Of a stretch of 64,000 nucleotides of DNA, positions 19,125 through 27,933 are shown piece after piece (position 1 is the stretch's first letter; every line of letters begins with the position of its first letter). A program made the translations under genes and the position numbers. The notes below the pieces were generated by a model that was given only the letters and a program-made list of their open reading frames with translations, was not told the origin of the DNA and searched no databases. Source of the stretch: UBA11891 sp049890035 (GTDB lineage Bacteria; Bacteroidota; Bacteroidia; Flavobacteriales; Flavobacteriaceae). The stretch is from the NCBI GenBank assembly GCA_049890035.1, contig JBMHCG010000043.1, positions 62,001-126,000 of the forward strand, read 5' to 3'.

Positions 19125-22118
19125 TTAAAATTTAACATTGACACCCAAGGTGAAAGTTCTTGAGAAGAAGTAGTTATTTCTTCGGTCAATACCAGGAGCA
19201 AGTACATCAGCACCCAATCCATCACCATTCGCAGCGTCTCCATTTGCAGCTGAACCAGTATCAATCAAAGCTGGTTCAGGATCAGTCCCTGTATAATCAC
19301 TTATAACAAACAGGTTTTGCCCTGATAAGGCTAAAGTGAATGCATCAATACCAGTAATACCCGTATTGATTCTTCTTGAAATGGTCAGGTTATCCAACTT
19401 TAAGAAGTCTGCCTTCTCTACATACAATGAACTAAACTGAGGAGTTGAAAGTTCATTAATAGCTAGAGAGGTGTTAACAAGATTATAAGAACCTTGTGTA
19501 GCTACTCGAGGCTCATAGAACGCACGGAAAGAGTTCACAAGACTGTGACCAAAGGCACCTCTGAAGAAAGCGTTGATATTCCATTCTCCTATAGTCAAGT
19601 TGTTGCTCCACCCCAATTCAAGAGTAGGAATACCATTACCGAGCACATCAAAGTCGGCATCAGGGTTTTGACCTTGATCACCACCCGTAATGAATTGTCC
19701 GTCATTGTTGACATCTACAAGAACTTGGTTTCCGTTGGCATCAACACTGCCAGCATAGACTGGACCCCAGATATCACCGATTGGGTCACCTACTTTAACT
19801 TTAATCAAGTTCGTAGAGTTTTGACCAGGTGCACCCAGATTCGCTCGAGTCGTTAGACCGTCAAATATGTATTCCGTAAGCTTTGATTGGTTATTTGATA
19901 GAACGATACCCGTTGAATACTTCGTATCTTCTGTGTCTACTAAATTTAAGTTTACAGCTAATTCAACACCATTGGTTTCTAAACTACCCGCATTCGTTGT
20001 AATGGATGGAAAACCTGTTACAGCAACATCAGAAGGTACATTTAGAATAAAGTCTTTGATGTCTCTTGTAAAGTAATCGAATGTTACGTCTACAATACCT
20101 TTTCTAAATTCAATACCAATATTCGTTTCCGCTTTCTCTTCCCATTTTAGATCTGGGTTTCCAGCATAAGCCGGTACAGAGTTAAAGTTTCCAAGGGCAT
20201 CACTAACGATATTGTAAGTGTCACGTGTCAAACCAGATTGTCCAGGCAGTGCACCTGTTACCCCATAACCAACACGGACTTTAAATTTATCAGCACCAAG
20301 ATTTAAGTATTTGTTCATATCAACACCCAAACCAAATGCTGGAAAAATACCCCATTTGTTGTTTTCTCCCAGTTTTGTAGAACCTTCACGTCGGACAGAT
20401 GCATTGATAAAAATAGCATCATCGATCGTTACATTGGCTCGACCGAACATAGCAATGATTTTCTCATCTGGAGAAGCGCTCGAGTTAGCAGAAATAAAAC
20501 CTTCAGCTTGCAAATCTTGAGAAACTTCAATAGCATTCAGATAATTGAAATCATTGTTGGAAGGGAAATCTCCCAAAGAGAAAAATTTATCGCTGTAATT
20601 GTTTTGCTGGAAAGAATAACCTCCTGTAACGGCAAGAGCAACGTTACCAAAGTTGTTATTATATCTTCCGTAAACCTCGTATAGTTTGAACGTATTTCTG
20701 TTGTCAAAGAATCTCGCTTCACCTTTTCTTACTGGGCTTGTCGCGTTTCCTCTAAACAACGAAGTCGGTGCATAATACTCACGATTCGAGTACAAAGAAG
20801 ACTGGTTTGCAATGTTTACCGTTGCAGATAAATTTTCTGAAAAATCGTAATCCAAATTAAGACCATAATTGAACTCTGTTCTTTCCCCTTCATTTATATT
20901 CTGTTCGAGAATTGATACAGGGTTGAAGCTATCAAAAAGTCCTTCAGATTCAAAAAATCCGCCGTAAAGAGACGTACTAACGTTCAGTTCTGCGGGAGCG
21001 TCTGCTGCATAAATAGGTGCAGATGGATTGTACAACAATGCATATCTAAAGGCTTCGTTGAAACCGTTTTGTTGATCTCTTTTGGTGTAGGATGTGTTAA
21101 AAGAGACCTTAAGTTTATCGTTTAGAGCAGTTGTTTGGATACTCGCACGGGTATTGAACTGATCAAAACCAGAATTGAGCATTACTCCTTCCACCTCTCT
21201 TAAGTTTGCAGAAAGTCGATACACTGTATTGCCTTGTCCACCTGAAACAGAGAAATTATGAATCATGGAAGTAGCGTCTCTTGAGACAGCATCCAGCCAG
21301 TCTGTTGTACTACCTGCATTAAAACCTTGTAAACCAAAGCTACCGCTTGTAAACTCAGAAGCAGTTAACACATCAATGGTGTCTGCAATCTGAGAAGTAG
21401 CGAATTGACCATTATACTCGAATTGAGCATCGCCGTCGGCACCTCTTTTTGTAGTTACAAGAATTACACCAGCAGAACCTCTAGATCCATAAATCGCAGA
21501 AGCTGAACCATCTTTCAATACGTTAATTGTTTCGATATCAGCTGGGTCCACGTTGTCAAGGGAAGCACCAATGATACCATCAACAACTACCAAGGGAGAT
21601 ACGTTGGCTCCAACAGTCGATATACCACGAAGTCTAACGACACCCGGTGAGTTTGGGTTTCCACCTCTGTTGTAGATAGAAAGTCCAGCAACTTTACCTT
21701 GAAGTAATTGATTGGCGTTGTTGATCGTACCTTTGTTAAATTCCTCCGATGTCACTTTGACAACAGCAGAGGTAATCTCTTTAGATTTTTGAGAACCGTA
21801 ACCAGTAATAACTACCTCCTCTAACTCATTGTCAGCCATCAGAGTAACAGTAATTTGATCTTGTCCGTTCACAGCAACACTCTGAGAGGCAAAACCGACA
21901 AAAGACACAACCAATACATCGTCAGCACCAGCTTGGATGGAAAAATTACCATCAAAATCAGTACTTACACCTCGATCAGTACCCTGCACTTGTACCGTTG
22001 CGCCAGGAAGCGGTCCATCCTCACTACTAACAGTACCGTTTACTGTCTGAGCCATCACGCCTGCGCTAGCAAAAAGTAGCGTCAAAGAGAGCAATGACTT
22101 GAATAGATTTTTTTTCAT
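19125..22118 (-). CDS. SusC/RagA-like TonB-dependent outer-membrane transporter
   Basis: This 997-residue protein has a cleavable signal peptide (ending …SAGVMAQ), an N-terminal carboxypeptidase-D-like beta-sandwich ('DGPLPGATVQVQGTDRGVST', 'DFDGNFSI'), a plug domain ('NQLLQGKVAGLSIYNRGG', 'VRLRGISTVG', 'SPLVVVDGI', 'LKDGSASAIYGSRGSAGVI') and a long barrel ending in 'RRNNYFFSRTFTLGVNVKF'. This is the SusC pattern. It takes up a large or bulky substrate with energy from TonB, in complex with the SusD-like protein encoded next. It is the first gene of the operon and diverges from the LacI-type regulator, with a 163-nt shared regulatory region. Confidence 0.96.
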   Translation of the reverse strand: MKKNLFKSLLSLTLLFASAGVMAQTVNGTVSSEDGPLPGATVQVQGTDRGVSTDFDGNFSIQAGADDVLVVSFVGFASQSVAVNGQDQITVTLMADNELEEVVITGYGSQKSKEITSAVVKVTSEEFNKGTINNANQLLQGKVAGLSIYNRGGNPNSPGVVRLRGISTVGANVSPLVVVDGIIGASLDNVDPADIETINVLKDGSASAIYGSRGSAGVILVTTKRGADGDAQFEYNGQFATSQIADTIDVLTASEFTSGSFGLQGFNAGSTTDWLDAVSRDATSMIHNFSVSGGQGNTVYRLSANLREVEGVMLNSGFDQFNTRASIQTTALNDKLKVSFNTSYTKRDQQNGFNEAFRYALLYNPSAPIYAADAPAELNVSTSLYGGFFESEGLFDSFNPVSILEQNINEGERTEFNYGLNLDYDFSENLSATVNIANQSSLYSNREYYAPTSLFRGNATSPVRKGEARFFDNRNTFKLYEVYGRYNNNFGNVALAVTGGYSFQQNNYSDKFFSLGDFPSNNDFNYLNAIEVSQDLQAEGFISANSSASPDEKIIAMFGRANVTIDDAIFINASVRREGSTKLGENNKWGIFPAFGLGVDMNKYLNLGADKFKVRVGYGVTGALPGQSGLTRDTYNIVSDALGNFNSVPAYAGNPDLKWEEKAETNIGIEFRKGIVDVTFDYFTRDIKDFILNVPSDVAVTGFPSITTNAGSLETNGVELAVNLNLVDTEDTKYSTGIVLSNNQSKLTEYIFDGLTTRANLGAPGQNSTNLIKVKVGDPIGDIWGPVYAGSVDANGNQVLVDVNNDGQFITGGDQGQNPDADFDVLGNGIPTLELGWSNNLTIGEWNINAFFRGAFGHSLVNSFRAFYEPRVATQGSYNLVNTSLAINELSTPQFSSLYVEKADFLKLDNLTISRRINTGITGIDAFTLALSGQNLFVISDYTGTDPEPALIDTGSAANGDAANGDGLGADVLAPGIDRRNNYFFSRTFTLGVNVKF

Positions 22119-22164
22119 TCTTGTTCGTTTAAATGTTATTTATTGTTTCTTAAAACAGAGGATA

Positions 22165-22172
22165 CAATGATA
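22165..22172 (-). promoter_or_regulatory. Possible -7 element for susC operon
   Basis: On the minus strand this reads TATCATTG, which matches the Bacteroidota -7 consensus TAnnTTTG at all but one fixed position, about 47 nt before the susC ATG. No perfect TTTG lies at the expected -33 spacing; TTAG about 20 nt upstream is the nearest. It is the best promoter candidate for the 22-kb operon but is unproven. Confidence 0.35.
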
Positions 22173-22226
22173 GTGATTATTCGTTAACACTAATTTAACA
22201 CGTACCGAAATAATTAAAATCTACTC

Positions 22227-22240
22227 CGAAAACGTTTTCG
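22227..22240. promoter_or_regulatory. LacI-type operator palindrome
   Basis: A perfect 14-bp palindrome, CGAAAACGTTTTCG, lies between the divergent susC and lacI genes. Symmetric sites with a central CG are what LacI/GalR/CcpA-family dimers bind. It lies about 55 nt upstream of the putative susC -7. It also covers the place where the -33 of the regulator gene would fall if TATTTTTA at 22255-22262 is its -7. This supports autorepression plus control of the operon. Confidence 0.75.
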
Positions 22241-22281
22241 TTTTTAAATTTCGCTATTTTTACGGCTAAACTTTTGGACGG

Positions 22282-23298
22282 TTGAAAAACGTAACTCTCA
22301 AAGATATTGCCAACGCACTTAACATCTCAGTCACCACTGTTTCAAAGGCCTTAAAGGGATATTCAGACGTCAGTAAGCTTACTAAAACAAAAGTAGAAGC
22401 CTATGCGAAAAAGGTGAATTTCCGACCCAACACAGTAGCTGCTGCATTACGCACTCAAGAAACGAAAGTCGTAGGAATCATCTTACCGAATATCAGCAAT
22501 TATTTTTTTAGTAGTATCTTGAAAGGGGTTATAGATGCTGCTGAGAAGGCAGGGTATGTTGTATTGGTTTTAAATTCAAATGAATCTTATACTACTGAAA
22601 AGAAACATATTGAACGTTTGTTGTATCAAAAAGTTGATGGTATTTTCATTTCTCTCTCACAAGATACCTACGAGACACAACATCTTCTGAATATAATCAA
22701 TACGGGCACTACATTGGTTCAATTTGATAAAATTGCAAAACTAGTTCCTTCTTCTAAAGTAATTATCGATGATCGTCAAGCCGCTTTTGAAGCGACCCAA
22801 CAACTAATAATTGGTGGAAAAAAACGTATCGTACATTTACGGGGACCTTTTCTCCCTCAAGTTTCTATCGATCGGTTTTTAGGCTACAAAGCAGCTTTAT
22901 CCCAACACAAAATTTCTTTTGATACCGAATTGGTGGTTACATGCCCCAAAGGGAACGATCTTGAGGGTTACAATGCACTGGAAACACTAATGGATAAAAA
23001 TATTACTTATGATGCTATTTTTGCACATACCGATTTAGTAGCGGTAGGAGCAATTCGTTTTCTTAAAGAAAAAAACGTTACGATTCCAGACAAGGTAGCT
23101 GTTATCGGTTTTTCCAATTGGCTGATTTCTGCTAAAGTAACCCCCAGTCTCTCAACAGTCAATCAGCCCGGAGAACTCATGGGACATACAATTTTTAATC
23201 AATTCTTGGAGGAAAGGCAACAAAAAAAGGAAAACAAAAAAAGTACCCTTCGAACACACACCCTCCCTACTAGTTTTATCCGGAGGGATTCCAGCTAA
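22282..23298 (+). CDS. LacI/GalR-family transcriptional regulator
   Basis: This 338-residue protein has an N-terminal LacI helix-turn-helix (VTLKDIANALNISVTTVSKAL, about residues 4-24) and hinge region (FRPNTVAAALRTQETKVVGII). A periplasmic-binding-protein-like effector domain follows (NISNYFFSSILKGVIDAAEKAGY, 'LLYQKVDGIFISLS', 'IFAHTDLVAVGAI', 'VIGFSNW'). The start is TTG at 22282; an in-frame stop lies at 22267, and the HTH begins directly after the start, so TTG is probably genuine. It is divergent from susC with a perfect palindrome between them, so it most likely controls the sugar locus in response to xylose or a related inducer. Repression versus activation cannot be told. Confidence 0.9.
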   Translation: MKNVTLKDIANALNISVTTVSKALKGYSDVSKLTKTKVEAYAKKVNFRPNTVAAALRTQETKVVGIILPNISNYFFSSILKGVIDAAEKAGYVVLVLNSNESYTTEKKHIERLLYQKVDGIFISLSQDTYETQHLLNIINTGTTLVQFDKIAKLVPSSKVIIDDRQAAFEATQQLIIGGKKRIVHLRGPFLPQVSIDRFLGYKAALSQHKISFDTELVVTCPKGNDLEGYNALETLMDKNITYDAIFAHTDLVAVGAIRFLKEKNVTIPDKVAVIGFSNWLISAKVTPSLSTVNQPGELMGHTIFNQFLEERQQKKENKKSTLRTHTLPTSFIRRDSS

Positions 23299-23771
23299 CA
23301 CTGCCATTGATTTTTGCAACACTAACGAATTTCCTCCTAATTGAGTACTGTTTTCTTTGTCGTTGAAAATAAGAGTTTCATTGTATTTGATCGCATCAAA
23401 GGAACCACTTTTCTATATATCAATTTTAGTTTTTGATTGAGTTGACTTGATTGTCAGTTTATATCAAGATTGGCAAATCAAGAAATACAAAACATTTTTT
23501 ATATGACTTTTGTTGAAGTGTTTCGCGTAAAAAGGTATTTATATGTATTATTTCATAAACAAAATCTATCTGCCATCCTTCTTGTATTTAGGGTACAATT
23601 CGTATGCGATACCCTTGAATGTGATTTTTTTAAGGTTTTTCTTTACAACTTCTAAAAGTGCTTAATCGGATAGAAAAGCAGTTGGTACTTTCAAAATATA
23701 AGAACAACTTCCAGGATAACTGTACTATTAGGTATAATACTACTATTTCACATAAAGGAATCCGCTTTATG
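23299..23771. other. Gene-free AT-rich stretch
   Basis: 473 bp between the convergent lacI and queG genes. The only open frame (61 codons, plus strand from 23470) is AT-rich, lacks family features and starts at TTG, so it is not called. An imperfectly terminator-like stem (CATAAAG/CTTTATG around 23754-23772) lies at the queG stop but has no good T tail. Nothing else was recognised. Confidence 0.5.
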
Positions 23772-24689
23772 CTATTTTAAAAAATCAAACGTCTGTTTGA
23801 GGCGGGTATAGCCTGTCCGTTGCACAGCGCTATTGGCAAAGATGGTATTAAAAGTCTCTTCGGTAAGTTCTTCCCAATCGTTTTTAGAAAGAGAAAGCAG
23901 CGCATCTTTGGGTGCAAAATGTGGTTCTTGATGTGGACTTGCAAAGCGATTCCAGGGGCAGATGGTCTGACAGACGTCACATCCAAAGGCCCAACCGTCC
24001 ATTTGGTCTTGAAATGCGCTTGGAATTTGATCTTTGAGTTCTATGGTCAGGTATGATATACATTTACTTCCATCAATTTCATAGGGGGTCAGTGCCTGGG
24101 TGGGACATGCGTCTATGCAAGCGGTGCAACTGCCACAGTGATCTGTAGTAGGTCCGTCACAATCCAATTCCAAGTCACAAATAATCTCGGCGATAAAAAA
24201 GAAGGAACCCACTTTTTTTGAAATCAAATTGGTGTTTTTTCCTATCCATCCCAAACCGCTTTTTGCCGCCCAGGCCTTATCCATCACTGGTGCTGAGTCC
24301 ACAAAAACCCGACCATTAATTTCGCCAGCTTGTTGCTGTAATTTTTCGAACAAAACTTTGAGTTTGTCCTTGATCACAAAGTGATAATCTTTACCGTAAG
24401 CATATTTGGAAAATTTGGGTGCTTCTGGGTCTTTTTGGGTTGCTTCTGTGTAATAATTAAACAGTAGTGAAATGACCGTTTTGGCCCCTGGCACCAACAA
24501 GCGCGGATCGAGGCGTTTGTCAAAATGATTGGCCATATAATGCATTTTGCCGTGATGACCTGCATGTAGCCATTGTTCCAATCGGGAGGCTTCCGCTTCT
24601 AAAAAGTCGGCTTTGGATATGCCACAACTCAGAAAACCGATGTTTTGGGCTTCTGTTTTAAGCCAATGGGTCAGCTGGGTTTTATCCAT
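23772..24689 (-). CDS. queG: Epoxyqueuosine reductase
   Basis: This 305-residue protein reduces epoxyqueuosine to queuosine in tRNA, the last step of queuosine modification, using cobalamin and two [4Fe-4S] clusters. The signature VDSAPVMDKAWAAKSGLGWIGKN (residues about 130-152) includes the catalytic Asp131. The ferredoxin-like cluster motifs are intact: Cys185, 188, 191 and 195 in DHCGSCTACIDACP, and Cys237, 240 and 244 in FGCDVCQTICPWN. Its ATG overlaps the end of the P450 gene by 8 nt. The queG-P450-ruvB arrangement is a compact minus-strand cluster. Length is slightly short but normal for Bacteroidota forms. Confidence 0.95.
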   Translation of the reverse strand: MDKTQLTHWLKTEAQNIGFLSCGISKADFLEAEASRLEQWLHAGHHGKMHYMANHFDKRLDPRLLVPGAKTVISLLFNYYTEATQKDPEAPKFSKYAYGKDYHFVIKDKLKVLFEKLQQQAGEINGRVFVDSAPVMDKAWAAKSGLGWIGKNTNLISKKVGSFFFIAEIICDLELDCDGPTTDHCGSCTACIDACPTQALTPYEIDGSKCISYLTIELKDQIPSAFQDQMDGWAFGCDVCQTICPWNRFASPHQEPHFAPKDALLSLSKNDWEELTEETFNTIFANSAVQRTGYTRLKQTFDFLK

Positions 24690-26004
24690 GACGTTTGTTG
24701 ATTGTTAGCGGCATTGTCCGGGCTTGTAAAGTGATCTTGCCCAACTGTTCGGGTGTTTGACTGGGTATTTCCAATTGATAGTCCCTCGCAATTTGCCGCA
24801 AGACTTCTAACATTTCAAAAAGGGCAAAATGGTTGCCAATACACATCCGTGGACCCGCTCCAAATGGAATATAGACTGGCGGTGGGGGCTGAAGGAACCT
24901 TTTGGGGTCAAAGCGCTCAGGCTGCTCCCAATAAGCTGGATTGTGGTGCAATTCATAAATAGAGATGGCTACAAAACTATTGGGTGCCAGATTTTCACCC
25001 GCTACCGCGTCGGCCTCCAGTGCTTTGCGATCTACAATCCAGGCAGGCGGGTAGTACCGCAAGGTTTCTTGCACCAACGCCTTCCCAAAGATCATTTGCC
25101 CGAGGTGATCATAAATAGTGCCATCAGCGATTGCGGTCAATTCGGCTCGAACTTCCGCTACAAAACTGGGATTTTGAGCCAGTTCATACAGCATATAGCA
25201 GAGCGCATTGGCTGTTGTTTCATGTCCCGCTACAATCAATATGATCAGTTCGTCTATGACTCGATCCGCTGCCATATGGCTGCCATCTTCATAGGTGGAC
25301 TGCAGCATCAAGTCCAATAAGTCTTCATGGACCTGCCCGCTCTGTTTGCGTTCTTGAATCAGATCCTGCATGATGGTTCGCATGCGGTTTACTTGCTGCT
25401 GAGCCACCCGCTTTTGTCCGATTAGATACCGCCAAAAATTCCAATGCGGCTCACGTACCTCTTTGACAAAATGTTCCTGCACAGCATCAATGATATGGCG
25501 AATTTCTTCCAATCGGTCTGGGGCAACCTCAATATCAAATAGCGCTTTGGTGACGACTTCAAAAGCCAATCGATTCAAATACGGTTTGACGTCTACTTCT
25601 TGCCCTAGGGGTATCTCGGCCAAGCCCAAAGCCACGGCTTTGGGAATGGCTTCATTAAATACTTTTTGGATGCGACCCTTATAAAACCCTGGCTGTAACA
25701 ATCGACGGTCTTTTTTCCATTCGGCACCGTTTAAAGTCAATAAGCCCTTTCCGATATAGTGTCCCAAATTTTCGGAAGTGACATCGGATTTGTAATAATT
25801 CTTGTGATTCTTTTTAAGGATGTGCAAGGCAAGCTCTGGATCACGGGTCAAATACACTTGCGTACCATTGATGAAACGAAATTTGAGGGTATCGCCATGG
25901 GTTTCAAACCATTTGTGATGATAGGGAATGGGATTGCGCACCAAGCCGCTACTGTTCCACAATAGTTGTGACCAATGCAGACTGGGTGTGAATTTTGTTG
26001 CCAT
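24682..26004 (-). CDS. Cytochrome P450
   Basis: This 440-residue protein has all P450 hallmarks: the I-helix oxygen-binding AGHETT (259-264), the K-helix ExxR (ETLR, 313-316), the 'PERFDPKRF' meander (362-370) and the heme-binding loop FGAGPRMCIG with axial Cys388. There is no N-terminal membrane anchor, so it is probably soluble. The sequence style is close to bacterial CYP102/CYP4-like (fatty-acid or terpenoid type) P450s, but no substrate can be assigned. No ferredoxin or reductase gene is adjacent. It is sandwiched between ruvB (6 nt away) and queG (8-nt overlap), an unexpected operon context for an oxygenase. Confidence 0.95.
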   Translation of the reverse strand: MATKFTPSLHWSQLLWNSSGLVRNPIPYHHKWFETHGDTLKFRFINGTQVYLTRDPELALHILKKNHKNYYKSDVTSENLGHYIGKGLLTLNGAEWKKDRRLLQPGFYKGRIQKVFNEAIPKAVALGLAEIPLGQEVDVKPYLNRLAFEVVTKALFDIEVAPDRLEEIRHIIDAVQEHFVKEVREPHWNFWRYLIGQKRVAQQQVNRMRTIMQDLIQERKQSGQVHEDLLDLMLQSTYEDGSHMAADRVIDELIILIVAGHETTANALCYMLYELAQNPSFVAEVRAELTAIADGTIYDHLGQMIFGKALVQETLRYYPPAWIVDRKALEADAVAGENLAPNSFVAISIYELHHNPAYWEQPERFDPKRFLQPPPPVYIPFGAGPRMCIGNHFALFEMLEVLRQIARDYQLEIPSQTPEQLGKITLQARTMPLTINKRHG

Positions 26005-26010
26005 TCTTTT

Positions 26011-27030
26011 TTAAAACAAACCGCCTTGATTGTCTTTGATCCGTCCCAAGTGTTGGTAGGCCAATGCTGTTACTTCACGTCCCCGAGGGGTACGTACGAT
26101 AAATCCTTGTTGGATCAAAAAGGGTTCGTAAACTTCTTCAATGGTTTCTCCGTTTTCAGAAACAGCTGTGGCCAGCGTGGTGATCCCTACGGGGCCACCT
26201 TTAAACTTGTCAATCAAGGTGGTAAGGATCTTATTGTCCATCTCGTCCAGTCCATGCTGATCCACGTGCAAGGCTTTGAGCGCATATTGGGTAATCTCAA
26301 TATCGATGTTTCCATTGCCTTTGATCTGGGCAAAATCCCTAACCCGACGCAAAAGCGCGTTAGCTATCCGCGGCGTTCCCCGACTCCGACCCGCTATTTC
26401 CAGGGCGGCTTCCAGGGTGATTGGGACTTTTAAAATGGCAGCACTGCGCTCAATGATTGTCCCCAATAGTTCTGTCGAATAGTATTCCAACCGATTGCTG
26501 ATACCAAATCGGGCACGCATCGGAGCGGTCAACAAACCCGAACGGGTGGTAGCACCCACCAGTGTAAACGGATTTAAATGAATTTGAACCGTACGGGCAT
26601 TGGGACCCGTTTCGATCATGATATCAATCTTGAAATCTTCCATGGCAGAATATAAATATTCCTCCACGATAGGGCTCAACCGGTGAATTTCATCTATAAA
26701 TAAAATATCCCGTGGTTGTAAGTTGGTTAACAGTCCCGCTAAATCTCCTGGTTTGTCTAATACGGGGCCGGAAGTCAGCTTGATACCCGCTTGAAGTTCA
26801 TTGGCCAGAATATGAGCCAAAGTGGTTTTCCCCAAACCCGGTGGGCCGTGAAATAAGGTGTGATCCAGGGCTTCCTCCCGCTGGTTGGCGGCTGCCACGA
26901 ATATTTTTAGGTTTTCTAAAATACCTTCCTGTCCTGCAAAATCATCAAAACTTAACGGCCGTAAAGCCTTGTCGATGTCTTGTTCTTCAGAGGATAAGCG
27001 GTCTCTTTCCGGATCTAGATGTTCGTTCAT
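26011..27030 (-). CDS. ruvB: Holliday junction branch-migration ATPase RuvB
   Basis: The open frame extends to 27105, but the ATG at 27030 gives the family N-terminus (MNEHLDPERDRLSSEEQDID) and removes a translated terminator, so the protein is 339 residues. Walker A GPPGLGKTTLA, Walker B IDEIHRL, sensor-1 'GATTRSGLL' and the C-terminal winged-helix block 'GFIVRTPRGREVTALAY' are all present. RuvB is the hexameric motor that drives branch migration with RuvA during recombinational repair. It starts just after the terminator that follows higA and is itself followed at once by the P450 gene. Confidence 0.97.
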   Translation of the reverse strand: MNEHLDPERDRLSSEEQDIDKALRPLSFDDFAGQEGILENLKIFVAAANQREEALDHTLFHGPPGLGKTTLAHILANELQAGIKLTSGPVLDKPGDLAGLLTNLQPRDILFIDEIHRLSPIVEEYLYSAMEDFKIDIMIETGPNARTVQIHLNPFTLVGATTRSGLLTAPMRARFGISNRLEYYSTELLGTIIERSAAILKVPITLEAALEIAGRSRGTPRIANALLRRVRDFAQIKGNGNIDIEITQYALKALHVDQHGLDEMDNKILTTLIDKFKGGPVGITTLATAVSENGETIEEVYEPFLIQQGFIVRTPRGREVTALAYQHLGRIKDNQGGLF

Positions 27031-27065
27031 TGTCTCAAAGATAGTGGATTCAATGGCAAAAAACA

Positions 27066-27095
27066 GCAATAAAAAAGCCACCGCTAGGGTGGCTT
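27066..27095 (-). terminator. Intrinsic terminator after higA; copy 1 of a 30-bp repeat
   Basis: Read on the minus strand, a GCCACC-ctagc-GGTGGC stem is followed by six T. It ends the higBA transcript. The whole 30-bp block is identical to 27934-27963 on the other side of the toxin-antitoxin module. Confidence 0.9.
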
Positions 27096-27141
27096 TGATT
27101 TTCAAAAAAGAGATTTTCTCGAATTACCCACAATGAATAAA

Positions 27142-27498
27142 TTAATACTCCTGTATCAAAACCTCCACAGATATCTGTAAAGCACTACTGAGTTTACGAA
27201 CCATACCTAACGTCAACTTACGTTTTTTGTTGAGGATTTCGCTTACCCTACTGGGGTACCCCACGATTTGTGCCAGTTCCTTTTGGTTAATATCCATTTG
27301 CTCCATCCGAAACTTTATAGCCTCGATCGGATCAGGTAAAGGAAATTTATATTGATCGTTTTCATATTTTTCAATTAAAATGCTAAGCACCTCTGCCTCA
27401 TCTCCTTCTGGTGTGTTTTCGCGGGCCTGAAATATCGTATCCAATCGGGTTAAAGCCTTGGTGTAGTCAGCTTCTGATTTGATAGGTTTTAGTTTCAT
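27142..27498 (-). CDS. higA: HigA-type antitoxin (XRE helix-turn-helix)
   Basis: This 118-residue protein has a C-terminal XRE helix-turn-helix of the HigA type: 'DINQKELAQIVGYPSRVSEILNKKRKLTLGMVRKLSSAL'. The N-terminal half is acidic and rich in charged residues ('YTKALTRLDTIFQARENTPEGDEAEVLSILIEKYE'), the usual toxin-facing part of this COG5499-like group. The ATG at 27498 lies one base after the higB stop, and the toxin-first order is typical for HigBA. It should neutralise HigB and, with it, repress the operon. A terminator follows 47 nt after the stop. Confidence 0.92.
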   Translation of the reverse strand: MKLKPIKSEADYTKALTRLDTIFQARENTPEGDEAEVLSILIEKYENDQYKFPLPDPIEAIKFRMEQMDINQKELAQIVGYPSRVSEILNKKRKLTLGMVRKLSSALQISVEVLIQEY

Positions 27499-27499
27499 T

Positions 27500-27793
27500 T
27501 TAAATCGTATTTACATCTATGTTGTCATAATCCTTGTGGGTGCCGATAAATCGAATAAACAACCACTTGCGCTGGTAATTTATTTCAACAACCAATCGGT
27601 ATTTATTGCCACAAATATTGAACACTACTCTGTTGTTTTTAACAATACTCACATTAGCAAAAGTTAGTTTCAGTTCATTTGGACTGCCCCAACTGGCTTT
27701 GAGCATTTCTCGATACCAAACCAAAAGCTGTTGTACGCTATCAGGATACTGCTCCCAGAACAATCTCAATGTCCTTTTGGACAATACACGCAC
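27500..27793 (-). CDS. higB: HigB-type mRNA interferase toxin
   Basis: This 97-residue RelE/HigB-like toxin has a GTG start at 27793. The product opens with MRVLSKRTLRLFWEQYPDS, the standard N-terminus of Bacteroidota HigB proteins, and ends with 'YRLVVEINYQRKWLFIRFIGTHKDYDNID', the conserved core of the family. It would cleave mRNA at the ribosome when not bound by HigA, whose gene follows after one base. The upstream ATG at 27795 is out of frame. A perfect palindrome lies 18 nt upstream and is the probable autoregulatory site. Confidence 0.92.
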   Translation of the reverse strand: MRVLSKRTLRLFWEQYPDSVQQLLVWYREMLKASWGSPNELKLTFANVSIVKNNRVVFNICGNKYRLVVEINYQRKWLFIRFIGTHKDYDNIDVNTI

Positions 27794-27810
27794 ATCTTTT
27801 TTTGTCTAAT

Positions 27811-27825
27811 TTACCAATATGGTAA
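27811..27825. promoter_or_regulatory. Candidate HigA operator
   Basis: A perfect inverted repeat TTACCA-ATA-TGGTAA starts 18 nt upstream of the higB start codon. XRE-type antitoxins bind short palindromes overlapping their own promoter, and this is the only clear one in the 194-nt gap. Binding is inferred. Confidence 0.6.
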
Positions 27826-27933
27826 TTATTGAATATGTTATGTGAAAATTCAGTTTAAATGAACAAGTCGTATTATTCTTATCGCCCGAGTTTATCCCAC
27901 TCAAAAAAATGCAAACGGTCTCGCACCAAACTG

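Noticed and set aside
23470..23655. 61-codon plus-strand frame in the lacI-queG gap
   Set aside because: TTG start, AT-rich composition with many Phe/Tyr/Leu, no family features and no promoter; looks like chance.
27031..27105. N-terminal extension of ruvB to 27105
   Set aside because: The extra 25 codons translate through the higA terminator stem and are absent from the RuvB family pattern.
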